Assembly (NCBI RefSeq): GCF_000717915.1
Contig: NZ_JOCX01000007.1
Coordinates: 1 to 64,000 of the forward strand
Source: Streptomyces sp. NRRL S-244
GTDB taxonomy: Bacteria; Actinomycetota; Actinomycetes; Streptomycetales; Streptomycetaceae
Direction: 5' to 3'
Length of the DNA stretch: 64,000 nt
The notes below the pieces were generated by a model. The model made no database searches, was not told the origin of the DNA, and saw nothing but the letters and a program-made list of their open reading frames with translations. A program made the position numbers and the translations under genes. This document shows positions 37,011-46,275 of the stretch, in pieces; position 1 is the stretch's first letter; each line of letters opens with the position of its first letter.

Positions 37011-40000
37011 CTACCGCTCGCCCGGAATGTCGTCCGCGAGCAGCAGGACGAGCTCCTCGCGCGTGGGCTGCTCGTGCGCGGCCAGCCGACCCGCCTGCCG
37101 TTCGACCATGCCCTCGAACAGGGTCCGTGCGTCCCGCCCGTTGACCGGATCACCGCGCCGCGCTCGCCGGTCGAAGCGTTCCGTGAGGAGTCCGGCGACC
37201 TCGGGGGCGAGCACGTACGCGAGGGCCCGCGCCTGGAGTTCGACCATCCGGGTCAGCTCCTCGGGCTCGTACGCGACGAACTCGATGGTGCGCGAGAAGC
37301 GCGAGCGCAGACCGGGGTTGGAGTTCAGGAACGTCCGCATTTCCTCGGTGTAGCCGGCCGCGATCACCACGACGTCGTCGCGCTGGTCCTCCATGAGCTT
37401 GGTGAGCACGTCGATGGCCTCCTGGCCGAAGTCGGACCCGGCGCCGAACCGCCGCGACAGGCTGTACGCCTCGTCGATGAACAGGACGCCGCCCCGGGCC
37501 CGTTCGAAGACCCGCTGCGTCTTCTGCGCGGTCTGCCCGAGGTATTCGCCGACCAGATCCCCGCGGGCCACCTCGACGAGGTGGCCCTTCTTCAACGCGC
37601 CCAGTGCGGCCAGGAGTTGTCCGTACAGCCGGGCGACGGTCGTCTTCCCCGTGCCGGGCGGACCGGAGAAGACCAGGTGGTGGGCGAGGGGCGGCGCGGG
37701 CAGGCCCGCGTCCTTGCGCCACTTGGTCAGGCGGATCAGGTCCACCTGGACGCCGACCTGCCGTTTGGCCGCATCGAGGCCGATCATGGCGTGGAGCGCG
37801 GCGAGCGGGCCTGCCTCGGGCCGCTCGATGTCCGCGTCCGTGGCGCCCGTGCGGACGTCGACGAGGGGGACGCGGTCGTTCCCGGAGACGGCCTCGCCGT
37901 GGAAACCGGTCACGTCGCAGTCCTCGAAACGGCCGATGACCGAATCCGCGAGCCGGATGCCGTCCTGCCCGCCCCCGCGCAGTACGGCATGAGCGATGGT
38001 CACCCGACTGTTGCCGTTCGCGATGACGGCGCATTTGGCCGAATCGGTGACCGTGAGCCGCTCGGCGTCGACCGTGGCGTTCGACACCGCCAGGACACCG
38101 GCCTCCCCGGCGCCCGTCACGACACAGTCCGCCGCCGAAAGGTTGGTGTTGTCGCGGCAGTTGAAACCGAACAGGCCGGCCCGTTCGACGGTGCACCGCT
38201 CCGCCCGCAGCCGTGCCTTGCCCTCCAGGCAGATTCCGGAGGCGGCCAGATCGACGATGGTCGCCCCGGTGAGGGTGACGGAGACCGCGTCGCCCCGGAC
38301 CACCAGTCCGTCGTCACACTTCTCCAGGTGTACGTCGCTCAGCTCGGCCGTCGATTCCTCGCGGATCAGGATCGCGGTCGTGGTCTGGTCGCTGATCCGC
38401 AGCCCGGTGAACCGTCCCTGCGCCTTCTCCGTGAGCAGCCCGAGCCTCCCGCCCCGGACCAGGCAGTCGTCCATGACGGGAGCGCCGCCGTCCGACACGC
38501 TGATGCCGGTGTCACCGCCGGCCTCCCATGCGCAGCCGTCGAACCGGCCGCGCCCCTGCTCGCCCACGCTCAGCCCGGTGACGCGGCAGTCGCGGAACCG
38601 GACCCGGCGCACGGTGGGGTCGGCGCCGCGGGCCACGTACATCCCGTGCTTGGCGCCGGAGACCGTGGTGTCCTCGAGCGTTCCGCGGGCCTGATCGACG
38701 TACGAGACGGCCGTCGACGCGATGTCGCGGATCTGGCAGCGCGCCACGTCGACCTCCGCGTGATCGCGGGCGAGCACCGCGTGGCTGCCGGCGCCGTACA
38801 GCTCGCAGTCCTCGATGACGGCGGAGGACGCGATGACGCTCACGGCCGAGCCCCGGGCATCGGACACCCGGCAGTCACGGAGCTCGGCGCGGGCTCCCTC
38901 GGTCAGGGCGATCGCGTCGGCCTTCGCTCCGTGGAACCGGCTCCGGCGGACGATGGCGCGGGCCCCGGTGAGCGAGGTGCGGCCCATCCGGATCTCGCAG
39001 TCCTCGACGGTCAACTGGGCTCCGCTCACGGCCTGTACGGCGTCCTCGGCCCACCCTTCGACGGCGCAGCCGCTCAGCCGCAGCCCGCCGTCCGCCCGCA
39101 CGGCGGCCATCGTCCGGCCGGCGATGCGCAGCCCGCTGAGGGTGACGTCCCCGGAGCAGTCGACGGCCGCCGCGCCCGCCGTCCCGGCCGGCACGTCGAT
39201 CACCACGGTGTGCCCGCCCTGGGCGGCGGCGCGCAGTTCGACGGTGCCCGACGGCCTGAGGGCCTCCGGGTAGGTACCGGGTTCGATCACGACGAGCATC
39301 CGCCGGGCACCCGCCTCGACCCTCAGGGCGGAGGCGATGGTGCGGTGGGCGCCCGGTGCGGTGGGCGAGACGTACAGGGTGAGGGTCTCTGCCGTGGCGG
39401 CGGGGGACGCCGGTCCACCGTGCGCGCCGCCGCCCCCGTCGGATCGGACCCGGTCGAGCGCCGCGGCCAACTGCTCCGGGAACACGTCGAGTCCGTGCCA
39501 GTACTGCAGGCCGGGGGAGTGCAGCGGCGCGATCTCCACGAGCCGCGGATCGGTCCGTACGGGGAAGACCCGGCCCGGCAGTGGTGCGGGCGGCGCGGCG
39601 TGGGGCGCCGGGCGCGCCAGCACCGCGGTGGCCGATGCCGGGGACCCGCCGCGCCGGCTCAGGGCCGGTCCGATCGTGACCTCACTCAACTCGTCCCAGT
39701 TCATGAGGCGTTCGGCGCCGCCCACGGTGAGCCGCAGCCCTTCCCCGTCCAGGCGCAGCCGGCAGCGCCGGCACAGACGCCGGGTCAGCCACCCCGTACC
39801 CGCCACGGCGCAGGCGACTCCCGCGGCCGCGGTCGCCGCCCGCGTCGGGAACCCGACTCCGTGGCCCGCCGACCCCGCACCCGCGGCGAGCATGCCGACC
39901 AGGATCACCAGCCACCGCAGCCGCAACACGAGGACCGCGGGCCAGGTCAACAGCCGCCCCGGTACGCTCACTCCACCGGTCCGGTCGAAGGGGAGCGAGG

Positions 40001-40622
40001 CGGTCCCGCGCCAGCGGCTCCCCGCGTACGGGACGAAGAGCGCCTCCAGGCGTGACGGCGCCTGCTCCGAAGTCCCCACCTCCACGCGCTGGAGGTCGAA
40101 GGCGACGGCCTGCCAGTGCCGGTCCCACTTCGGCGAACCGCGCAGCGCGAGCCCTGCCGGACTGCCCGCACGCGGCCGGATCAGGAGCCGCCCCTGAAAG
40201 GCCGCGACCGCGGCTGCCGCAGCGGAGGTGCCGACGGCGGAAGCCCCCGGGGCGGCCGGACCGGTCTTCCGCGAGGGCAGCAGGAACAGCGCCTCCACGT
40301 CGTCCCACACGAGCCGCACCCGGCGCCGCCCGCGCCGCAGTTCGACGCCTCCCGGCCCCACGGTGAGGACCTCGGGCGACAACGCCTCCACGAGCAGCGG
40401 CACCAGCACCACGGCCCACACGACCGCTCCGGCCCCCAGTACGGCCCGCTGCGCCGGGCTGCCGGCGCTGCGCGCGGCCCCGAACGCACAGAGCGCCAGC
40501 GCCACGGCCGCCAGCACGGCCAGGGCAACCACCGCAAGCCGGGCCCCGGTCGAGGTCCCGAGGCGGGTGGCCTCCGGAAGCCCCCCGTTTCGGACGTCGG
40601 TCCCCACAGACTGCGTCGCCAT
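37011..40622 (-). CDS. Membrane protein with a right-handed beta-helix and a C-terminal CbxX/CfqX (EccA-like) AAA+ ATPase
   Basis: A 1203-aa three-part protein. Residues 1-330 contain two pairs of membrane helices (LAVVALAVLAAVALALCAFG and LVILVGMLAAGAGSAG) around a PH-like beta region. Residues about 400-940 are a pectate-lyase-like right-handed beta-helix, with repeated short turns such as GLRLSGCAVEGWAEDAV and AELRDCRVSDARGSAV, preceded by the start motif APGAHRTIASALRVE. Residues about 945-1203 are an AAA+ ATPase: LVFSGPPGTGKTTVARLYGQ (Walker A 987-994), LFIDEAYSL (Walker B about 1047-1051), GYTEEMRTFLNSNPGLRSRF (sensor 1 and Arg finger), as in CbxX/CfqX and EccA. The start is uncertain (GTG 40625, ATG 40622 or ATG 40649). 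It is the first gene of the operon with the CHAT protein. Confidence 0.88.
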   Translation of the reverse strand: MATQSVGTDVRNGGLPEATRLGTSTGARLAVVALAVLAAVALALCAFGAARSAGSPAQRAVLGAGAVVWAVVLVPLLVEALSPEVLTVGPGGVELRRGRRRVRLVWDDVEALFLLPSRKTGPAAPGASAVGTSAAAAAVAAFQGRLLIRPRAGSPAGLALRGSPKWDRHWQAVAFDLQRVEVGTSEQAPSRLEALFVPYAGSRWRGTASLPFDRTGGVSVPGRLLTWPAVLVLRLRWLVILVGMLAAGAGSAGHGVGFPTRAATAAAGVACAVAGTGWLTRRLCRRCRLRLDGEGLRLTVGGAERLMNWDELSEVTIGPALSRRGGSPASATAVLARPAPHAAPPAPLPGRVFPVRTDPRLVEIAPLHSPGLQYWHGLDVFPEQLAAALDRVRSDGGGGAHGGPASPAATAETLTLYVSPTAPGAHRTIASALRVEAGARRMLVVIEPGTYPEALRPSGTVELRAAAQGGHTVVIDVPAGTAGAAAVDCSGDVTLSGLRIAGRTMAAVRADGGLRLSGCAVEGWAEDAVQAVSGAQLTVEDCEIRMGRTSLTGARAIVRRSRFHGAKADAIALTEGARAELRDCRVSDARGSAVSVIASSAVIEDCELYGAGSHAVLARDHAEVDVARCQIRDIASTAVSYVDQARGTLEDTTVSGAKHGMYVARGADPTVRRVRFRDCRVTGLSVGEQGRGRFDGCAWEAGGDTGISVSDGGAPVMDDCLVRGGRLGLLTEKAQGRFTGLRISDQTTTAILIREESTAELSDVHLEKCDDGLVVRGDAVSVTLTGATIVDLAASGICLEGKARLRAERCTVERAGLFGFNCRDNTNLSAADCVVTGAGEAGVLAVSNATVDAERLTVTDSAKCAVIANGNSRVTIAHAVLRGGGQDGIRLADSVIGRFEDCDVTGFHGEAVSGNDRVPLVDVRTGATDADIERPEAGPLAALHAMIGLDAAKRQVGVQVDLIRLTKWRKDAGLPAPPLAHHLVFSGPPGTGKTTVARLYGQLLAALGALKKGHLVEVARGDLVGEYLGQTAQKTQRVFERARGGVLFIDEAYSLSRRFGAGSDFGQEAIDVLTKLMEDQRDDVVVIAAGYTEEMRTFLNSNPGLRSRFSRTIEFVAYEPEELTRMVELQARALAYVLAPEVAGLLTERFDRRARRGDPVNGRDARTLFEGMVERQAGRLAAHEQPTREELVLLLADDIPGER

Positions 40623-40770
40623 CACACCCCCGTCGGCATGCCTTCGCATGTCCGTTCAAGCTAATGCAGGGGTGTGCGGGCGGCGGCAGTGATGATTTCC
40701 TCAGCGACCGGTTTCGGCCAGGGCGATCGTGGTCGGGGTGGTCGTGGACGGGACGGTCGTGGCCGGGCGG

Positions 40771-43671
40771 TCAGATCCCCAGGGCTCTGCGGAGTCCGAG
40801 GCGGTCTGTGCCCAGCTTGGTGAAGACCGCCGAGAGGAGTTCGGAGACCGCCTGGGGGCTGCTGTGCATCTTCGCCGCGATCGCCGCGTTGTCGAGGCCC
40901 AGCGCGGCGTGCTCGGCCGCCGCGTTCTCGGCCACGGTCAACGTGTCCTGTTCGAAGGTGTGCAGTCGGCGGGGGCGCAGTCCGGCCGACACCAGCTGGG
41001 AGCGGGCGCGGCGCGCGAGGCCGTCGGCGCCGCAGGCCGCGGCGGTCTCCATGCCCCGGTAGAGCTGCTGCGCCGCCCGGTGCGGGTCACCGAGGATGTG
41101 CAGGGCCGTGCCGTGATCCACGAGCGCGTGGGCGAGCTCGCAGGCGGCCGGGGACTGTTCGAGGTGGTCCACCGCCTCCTGGAGCAGGCCGGCCGCCTGC
41201 GCCGGGTCCGTGACCGCCGCCGACACGCGCAGGGCGTGGCCGATCACGCTCGACGTACCGAACGCCTTCGCCCGGGCCACCGCTTCGGCCGCCGTGGCAC
41301 GCGCCTGGTCGGGCGCACGGGAGATCTGCGCCAGCGCCAGGTCCAGCTGCCACGGACTCCACGACGGATTGCGCGTGCCGCGCAGATCGAGCCGCTTGCC
41401 CGCGGCCGCCAGGTGCCGCAGCGCCTCGTCGGTCCGGCCCTGGGCCAGCAGCAGCTTGCCCCACACGGCCTGCGGGTCGGGATAGACGACGGCGTTCGGG
41501 AAGCCCTCGCCCAGCTTGTACGCCTCGGCGACCCGCTGCGCCTCCTCGGTGTTCCCGCGGGCGAGCAGGGTCTCGATGAGCGTTCCGATCGCGTACCACT
41601 GCGCCGGGATCCCCTGTCCGACACGGTCGGCGATCTGCAGGCCGTTGCGTACGAAGTCCTCCGCCTCGGCGAGCCGCCCGCGCCGGTAGCGGACGTACCC
41701 GAGCAGGGTGTACACGAACGACAGGTGCGCGCCGCGCCAGCCCTTCGCCTCGAACTCGACGATGCCGGTGTTGAACAGGTCCTCGGCGCGGCCCGGCTGG
41801 TCGCAGTACATCAGCGTGACCGCGATGACCGACGGTACTTCGAACCCGAAGTCCTGGTCGGTCCAGCTCATCCCGCCGTCCAGTGCCTGTTCCGCGTAGT
41901 CCAGCGCCGTGGTGGCGGGCTCGCCGCGCATGGCGGCGTCCCAGGCCCGCAGGCCCAGGATGTGCCGCTCGGCCAGACCGCGGCCGGTGATCCGCTTGGC
42001 GAACTGGGACAGGAGCCGGGAGCGGGCGGGCGAGTTCTCCTCGTCGACCCGGACCGAGTTCCACTTGAACTGCTCGGCCTGCATGCGCAGCCGGGTACGG
42101 GAGCTGGTGGCCTGCTTGGCCTCCTCCTGGAGGAGCCCGGCGGCCTCCGCGAGCTGACCCGTGTGCGCGAGGGCCTGGGCCAGCCGGTAGGTGATCGTCT
42201 CCCGCAGGCTCTGCTCGGCCTTGGGCTCCTCCAGCGCGGCCCTGAGCTGGTTGATGGTGGTCACGGGATCGTGCAGGAGGTTCGCGGAGCCGAGCTCGAA
42301 CAGCACCTCGGCCCGGTCCTCGGTGTCCGGGGGCTCGCGCAGCGCGCGGGCCAGATAGCGGCGCGCGGCGTCGGGCGCGCCCGCCGAGAAGCTGTCGCGC
42401 GCTGCCTGGCGCAGCTGCTGTACGACCCAGGGGTCGCCGTCGGGGTGCATCTCCAGCAGGTGACGGGCCGCGGCCGCGGCTCCCTGCCCGTCGTCGACCA
42501 GGGCCTGCGCGGCCATGCCGTGCATCGCGACGCGCACACCGGGCGGAATCGACCGGTACACGGCGGTGGCCACGAGCGGATGGAAGAACTCGACGACTTC
42601 CTTGCGGCGCAGGCCCGTGAGGACCGTCAGGATGCGCGCGGCCCGCAGCTGGTTGATGGCGTCGGCGACCTGTGCCTCACCGAGGGCCGCCACGCTTCCG
42701 ACGATGCCGGTCGGGACGGCGGTGCCGAGCACCGCCGCGGCCCAGGCGAGCCGGACGATCGACGGACCGAGCTGTTCGAGGCGGTCGATCAGGCCGCTGC
42801 CCTTGACGGCGGAGGCCAGATCACGCAGCTCGGGGATGCTGTCCTGGTTCGGCTTCAGCTCACGGTCTCGGCCCTTCATGGCCAGTTCGACGACCTCGAA
42901 GGGGTTTCCGCCGGTGATCGCCCAGCATTCGCGGCAGAACACGTCGTCGGCGCTCTGACCGAGGGCGTCCCGCACTATGCGGGCCACCGCGGTCGTGGTG
43001 AGGGGAGCCAGCTCGTGCGGACGGGTCCCCTGCCGGCCCATCAGGGCCCGTAGCGCTCCGGCGCCGGCGGGGATCTCGTCCGGCCGGCAGGCCACCATGA
43101 TCAGCATGGCGAGCTCCTCGGCCCGCGCCGCGAACGCGGTCAGCCAGGCCAGGGACTCGGCGTCCGCCCAGTGGGCGTCGTCGAGGATCAGGACGACGGG
43201 CGCGCTGCGTACCGTCAGGTGGGTGACGACCCAGTCCAGGCCGTCGCGCACGCCCTGCGGGTCGGGTGCCGTCGGGCCTTCCGGGGTGGCGGTGAGCCCG
43301 AGCGCCGGGGCGACGATGCTGTACCAGGTGCCGAGGACGTCACGCCGCTCGTCCTCGGCCATGGCGGCGAAGGCCGGCTGGATGAGCTGCCGCATGACGT
43401 GGAACGGAACCTGTTTCTCCTGCTCGCCACCGCGGGCGAACAGTACGGTGCACGAGCGCTCGGCCGCGTGCCGGCGGGCCTCGCCCAACAGGGTGGTCTT
43501 GCCGATGCCGCCCGATCCCGCGAAGGTCAGTACACCTCCGCGGCGTGCGATCGGACCGTTGTCCGAGGTGCCGCACAGCTCGTCCACCGCGCGGTGGATC
43601 GCGCGAATCTCGGATTCCCGCTCGAGCAGCGGCTGGGTCGCCCACCCTTGCGGTTCCGTGACATGTGACAT
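40771..43671 (-). CDS. LAL-type LuxR-family regulator (large ATP-binding, MalT-like)
   Basis: A 966-aa regulator. The N-terminal AAA/STAND ATPase has Walker A AGSGGIGKTTL (about 51-61) and Walker B VVLILDDAHWADAESLAWL. The long middle is a TPR-like helical region (about 380-880). The last 60 residues are a LuxR-type helix-turn-helix (LGLDNAAIAAKMHSSPQAVS and FTKLGTDRLGLRRALGI). Such proteins are pathway-specific activators of antibiotic and terpene clusters in Streptomyces. The ATG at 43671 has GGAGGGG upstream. The gene lies 190 nt downstream of the terpene synthase-P450 pair on the same strand, so it is the obvious candidate regulator of that pair (inference). Confidence 0.9.
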   Translation of the reverse strand: MSHVTEPQGWATQPLLERESEIRAIHRAVDELCGTSDNGPIARRGGVLTFAGSGGIGKTTLLGEARRHAAERSCTVLFARGGEQEKQVPFHVMRQLIQPAFAAMAEDERRDVLGTWYSIVAPALGLTATPEGPTAPDPQGVRDGLDWVVTHLTVRSAPVVLILDDAHWADAESLAWLTAFAARAEELAMLIMVACRPDEIPAGAGALRALMGRQGTRPHELAPLTTTAVARIVRDALGQSADDVFCRECWAITGGNPFEVVELAMKGRDRELKPNQDSIPELRDLASAVKGSGLIDRLEQLGPSIVRLAWAAAVLGTAVPTGIVGSVAALGEAQVADAINQLRAARILTVLTGLRRKEVVEFFHPLVATAVYRSIPPGVRVAMHGMAAQALVDDGQGAAAAARHLLEMHPDGDPWVVQQLRQAARDSFSAGAPDAARRYLARALREPPDTEDRAEVLFELGSANLLHDPVTTINQLRAALEEPKAEQSLRETITYRLAQALAHTGQLAEAAGLLQEEAKQATSSRTRLRMQAEQFKWNSVRVDEENSPARSRLLSQFAKRITGRGLAERHILGLRAWDAAMRGEPATTALDYAEQALDGGMSWTDQDFGFEVPSVIAVTLMYCDQPGRAEDLFNTGIVEFEAKGWRGAHLSFVYTLLGYVRYRRGRLAEAEDFVRNGLQIADRVGQGIPAQWYAIGTLIETLLARGNTEEAQRVAEAYKLGEGFPNAVVYPDPQAVWGKLLLAQGRTDEALRHLAAAGKRLDLRGTRNPSWSPWQLDLALAQISRAPDQARATAAEAVARAKAFGTSSVIGHALRVSAAVTDPAQAAGLLQEAVDHLEQSPAACELAHALVDHGTALHILGDPHRAAQQLYRGMETAAACGADGLARRARSQLVSAGLRPRRLHTFEQDTLTVAENAAAEHAALGLDNAAIAAKMHSSPQAVSELLSAVFTKLGTDRLGLRRALGI

Positions 43672-43861
43672 TCTTGCCCCCTCCAGCGCGTGCGGCCGAG
43701 TGTACGACCCTGGGGACGAGAAGTTGCTGCTTAAGCACATTATTGCGGGATCACGTCACTCGTAAGAAGACAACGCTGTATCCTCTGCTGACTTTACGAG
43801 GGCCGTGACGGCGGGTGATCGCCGAACTCGCCTTGAAGTGAGCGGAATCGATCAGATTCCA
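43672..43861. promoter_or_regulatory. Promoter region of the LAL regulator with an inverted repeat
   Basis: This 190-base gap is noticeably less GC-rich than its surroundings (for example GTTGCTGCTTAAGCACATTA near 43724-43743). It contains an inverted repeat CTCGTAA (43759-43765) / TTACGAG (43794-43800) separated by 28 bases, and GTGCTTAAGCAGC-type symmetry around 43728-43740. The region probably holds the regulator's promoter and a binding site for it or another factor. No gene is seen. Confidence 0.4.
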
Positions 43862-45223
43862 TCAATGGCGTGAAACAGGGATCATCGGAAGCTCGCTGGG
43901 CTGGGGCATCCCCGCCGGGAGTTCCCGAACCGTCACCCCCGGAGCGGGTACCAGCCGCCACCGCGACGCCACGGTCGCGACGGCGGTCAGGATCTCCGCC
44001 ACGGCGAACGTGTCCCCGATGCACTTGTGCTGGCCGGCACTGAACGGGATGTACCGGTGCGCGCGCGGCCGCTCGTCCGCGTTCTCCTCCCATCGGTCCG
44101 GATCGAACGTCGTGGGATCGCGGAACAGCGCGGGGTCACGGTGCAACGCGTAAGGGCTGTAGGCCAGTTCGGCGCCGGCCGGGATCGAGACGCCGCCCAG
44201 CGTGAGCGGGACCAGCGCCCGCCGGGTGAACAGCAGCGGCGAGTGGAGGCGCAGCGCCTCCTGGAACACGTGGTTGGCGTACGGCAGTTGAGCGATGTCG
44301 GACGGGCGGACGGGGCGCGTGCCCACCACCGCGTCGACCTCGTCGTGGAGGCGCTTCTCCACCTCCGGGTGGCGGCCGACCTCGTGGAAGACCCAGGACA
44401 GGGTGGTCGCCGAGGTCTCCGTACCGGAGAACAGGATGGCGATGACCTCGTCCCGCACCTGCTCGGGGCTCATCGTCGTGCCCGTCTCCGGGTCGACGCT
44501 CGACAGCAGCAGGGACAGGAGGTCGTGGCGGTCCTCCTCCCCGGCCTCCTCGGTGCCGTACTGCGCGATCACCTGGTCGATGATCCCCCGCAGCCGGGCG
44601 GCCGCCGCGTCGAAGCGCCGGTTGAGCGGGATGGGCAGCCGGTCCAGGGACTTGGGCATGACCGCCCGCAGCAGCATCCCCTCCAGGACGATCGGCAGCG
44701 AGCGGTGCACCTCGGCGATGGCGGGCCGGCTCAGGTCCCCCGAGAAGATCATCTCGGCCACCGAGGACAGCGCGTACCGCCGCGCCTCGGTGACCATCGA
44801 GATCTCCCGGCCCGCCGTCCACGAGGCCGTCATCTCCTCCGCAGCCCGGCTCATCACCTCGGCGTACTCGGCGATGTGGGACCGGTGGAACGCCGGCTGG
44901 ATCATCCGGCGCTGCTTGCGGTGGAACTCGCCGTCCGTCGTCACGATGCCGTTGCCGAACATCGGCCGCAGCCGGTCGAAGACCCGGCCGCGCCCGAACT
45001 TCTGTGCCTGCTGGACCAGTACGGCGTGGACGTGGTCCGGGCTCGTCAGTACGTGGACGGGCCAGGTCCCGATGTCGAGCCGCACGATGTCGCCGTGCTC
45101 GCGCAGCGATTCGAGGAAGGCGATCGGCTGCCGCCACAACGGGATGGCGTGGCCCAGGAGCGGTAACCGCCCCGGAGCCGCCGGTGCGTGGACCGCAGGG
45201 CCGAGTTGTTCCGTACGGGCCAT
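43862..45223 (-). CDS. Cytochrome P450 coupled to a sesquiterpene synthase
   Basis: A 453-aa P450. Motifs are the I-helix LFSGTETSATTLSWVFHEVG, the ExxR helix FQEALRLHSPLLF, RYIPFSAGQHKCIGD with the heme-ligand Cys near residue 401, and FDPDRWEE. It resembles terpene-oxidising P450s such as pentalenene oxygenase-like enzymes. Its gene follows the terpene synthase by 14 nt (or overlaps it if ATG 45241 is used; ATG 45223 has the better AGGGAG site), so it probably oxidises that enzyme's product. Leu20 is encoded by TTA (45164-45166), the rare codon read by the bldA tRNA. This would tie translation to development. No ferredoxin lies in this operon. Confidence 0.92.
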   Translation of the reverse strand: MARTEQLGPAVHAPAAPGRLPLLGHAIPLWRQPIAFLESLREHGDIVRLDIGTWPVHVLTSPDHVHAVLVQQAQKFGRGRVFDRLRPMFGNGIVTTDGEFHRKQRRMIQPAFHRSHIAEYAEVMSRAAEEMTASWTAGREISMVTEARRYALSSVAEMIFSGDLSRPAIAEVHRSLPIVLEGMLLRAVMPKSLDRLPIPLNRRFDAAAARLRGIIDQVIAQYGTEEAGEEDRHDLLSLLLSSVDPETGTTMSPEQVRDEVIAILFSGTETSATTLSWVFHEVGRHPEVEKRLHDEVDAVVGTRPVRPSDIAQLPYANHVFQEALRLHSPLLFTRRALVPLTLGGVSIPAGAELAYSPYALHRDPALFRDPTTFDPDRWEENADERPRAHRYIPFSAGQHKCIGDTFAVAEILTAVATVASRWRLVPAPGVTVRELPAGMPQPSELPMIPVSRH

Positions 45224-45237
45224 GGGTCGACTCCCTG

Positions 45238-46275
45238 TCATGCCACCGAAACGAGGTCCGGGCGGGTGTAAGCAGACTCCAGCCCGGCCGCGAACCGTTC
45301 GTCGCTGTACCGTGTGCACTCGTAACGCTGCCACAGATCGGCGCCGATCATCCAGTCTTCGTAACTCCGCACGCAGCGGGTGACCGCCGTACGCACCGAG
45401 GGGTCCATCTCCCCCTGGGCATCGATGACTTGAAACAGCCGGCGTTCCGCCGCCACGTAGTCCTCTATGCGGACTTGGATGCGCTCCTCGACCGACTTGA
45501 CCGCCTCCGGAAGCGAACGTCCTTCCCAGGAGGCGATGAGGGAGACCAGGTTGTTGTTGTCCCCGCAGGCGTGCTCCTTCGGCAACGAGAACACGTCGTT
45601 GCCCCACGAGATGATGTCCACGGCGCTCTCCACGACCGCCTGGAAAGCGGGGAGGTCGTGGACGTCCTGCGGCAGGTCGATTCCCAGTCCGGCCTCCACC
45701 ATGTCCATCATCGGCAGCAGTTGGGAACTGTGCCGGCGCATGAGGACGTAGTCCTGGACCGAAGGGCGCCTGGCGGCACCGCGATTGCCCGCTTCCTGGT
45801 CCAGCGAGTGCAGCATCTGGGGGACATGTGTTCGGTATCGGGACGCTGTCCCCGCGGACATGCCGTCCAGGATCCGGTCGCACAGCTCGATGAATCCGCC
45901 CACCAGTGGATTGTGGCGCGATGAAGACCTTGAGGTCCTGCCCGTGGCCAGGTACTCGGTGATGGCATCGGTGACGGGCCGCCAGGCGGCAAGTTCACCC
46001 GTCCTGATGAGGTGATCGTGCTGATCGTCCAGGACGAACGACCAGGCCATCCACTCGGCGAGCAGCACGATGGTCTCGTACGGCACCTCGCCGCTCACGC
46101 GGCCCGCGAGGTGTCCGCAGCCGATCGCCGTGAACTGCTCGGCGGCGTCGGTGACGAGCTCGTGGCCCAACGCCCACGACGTGGCCTCGGCGTTGGCCCG
46201 TGCGGCCAGTGGATGCTTGGAGTTCCCGAACGGAAGGTGGAAATCGGGAACAGGGAAAGGGTCGAGCCGGGCCAT
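45238..46275 (-). CDS. Class I sesquiterpene-type synthase
   Basis: A 345-aa terpene cyclase without extra domains. The Asp-rich motif is LDDQHDHL (D83-D87), and the NSE triad is in NDVFSLPKE (N226, S230, E234). The Arg-Tyr pair near the C-terminus is in LWQRYECTRYSD. The length and LPFGNSKHPLAARANAEA start are those of bacterial farnesyl-diphosphate cyclases (pentalenene synthase-like fold). The product cannot be told from sequence. The ATG at 46275 follows GGGGGGATCA. Base composition is slightly less GC-rich than that of neighbouring genes. It is the first gene of the pair with the P450. Confidence 0.92.
   Translation of the reverse strand: MARLDPFPVPDFHLPFGNSKHPLAARANAEATSWALGHELVTDAAEQFTAIGCGHLAGRVSGEVPYETIVLLAEWMAWSFVLDDQHDHLIRTGELAAWRPVTDAITEYLATGRTSRSSSRHNPLVGGFIELCDRILDGMSAGTASRYRTHVPQMLHSLDQEAGNRGAARRPSVQDYVLMRRHSSQLLPMMDMVEAGLGIDLPQDVHDLPAFQAVVESAVDIISWGNDVFSLPKEHACGDNNNLVSLIASWEGRSLPEAVKSVEERIQVRIEDYVAAERRLFQVIDAQGEMDPSVRTAVTRCVRSYEDWMIGADLWQRYECTRYSDERFAAGLESAYTRPDLVSVA

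Noticed and set aside
33800..37144. A 1114-codon open frame on the plus strand opposite the CHAT gene
   Set aside because: It is the antisense shadow of a high-GC gene. The minus strand has TPR repeats, a CHAT catalytic dyad and good third-position GC, while the plus-strand product is low-complexity Gly/Arg/Val sequence.
36945..40055. A 1036-codon open frame on the plus strand opposite the AAA/beta-helix gene
   Set aside because: The minus strand carries Walker A/B and beta-helix repeats; the plus-strand peptide has no recognisable motif.
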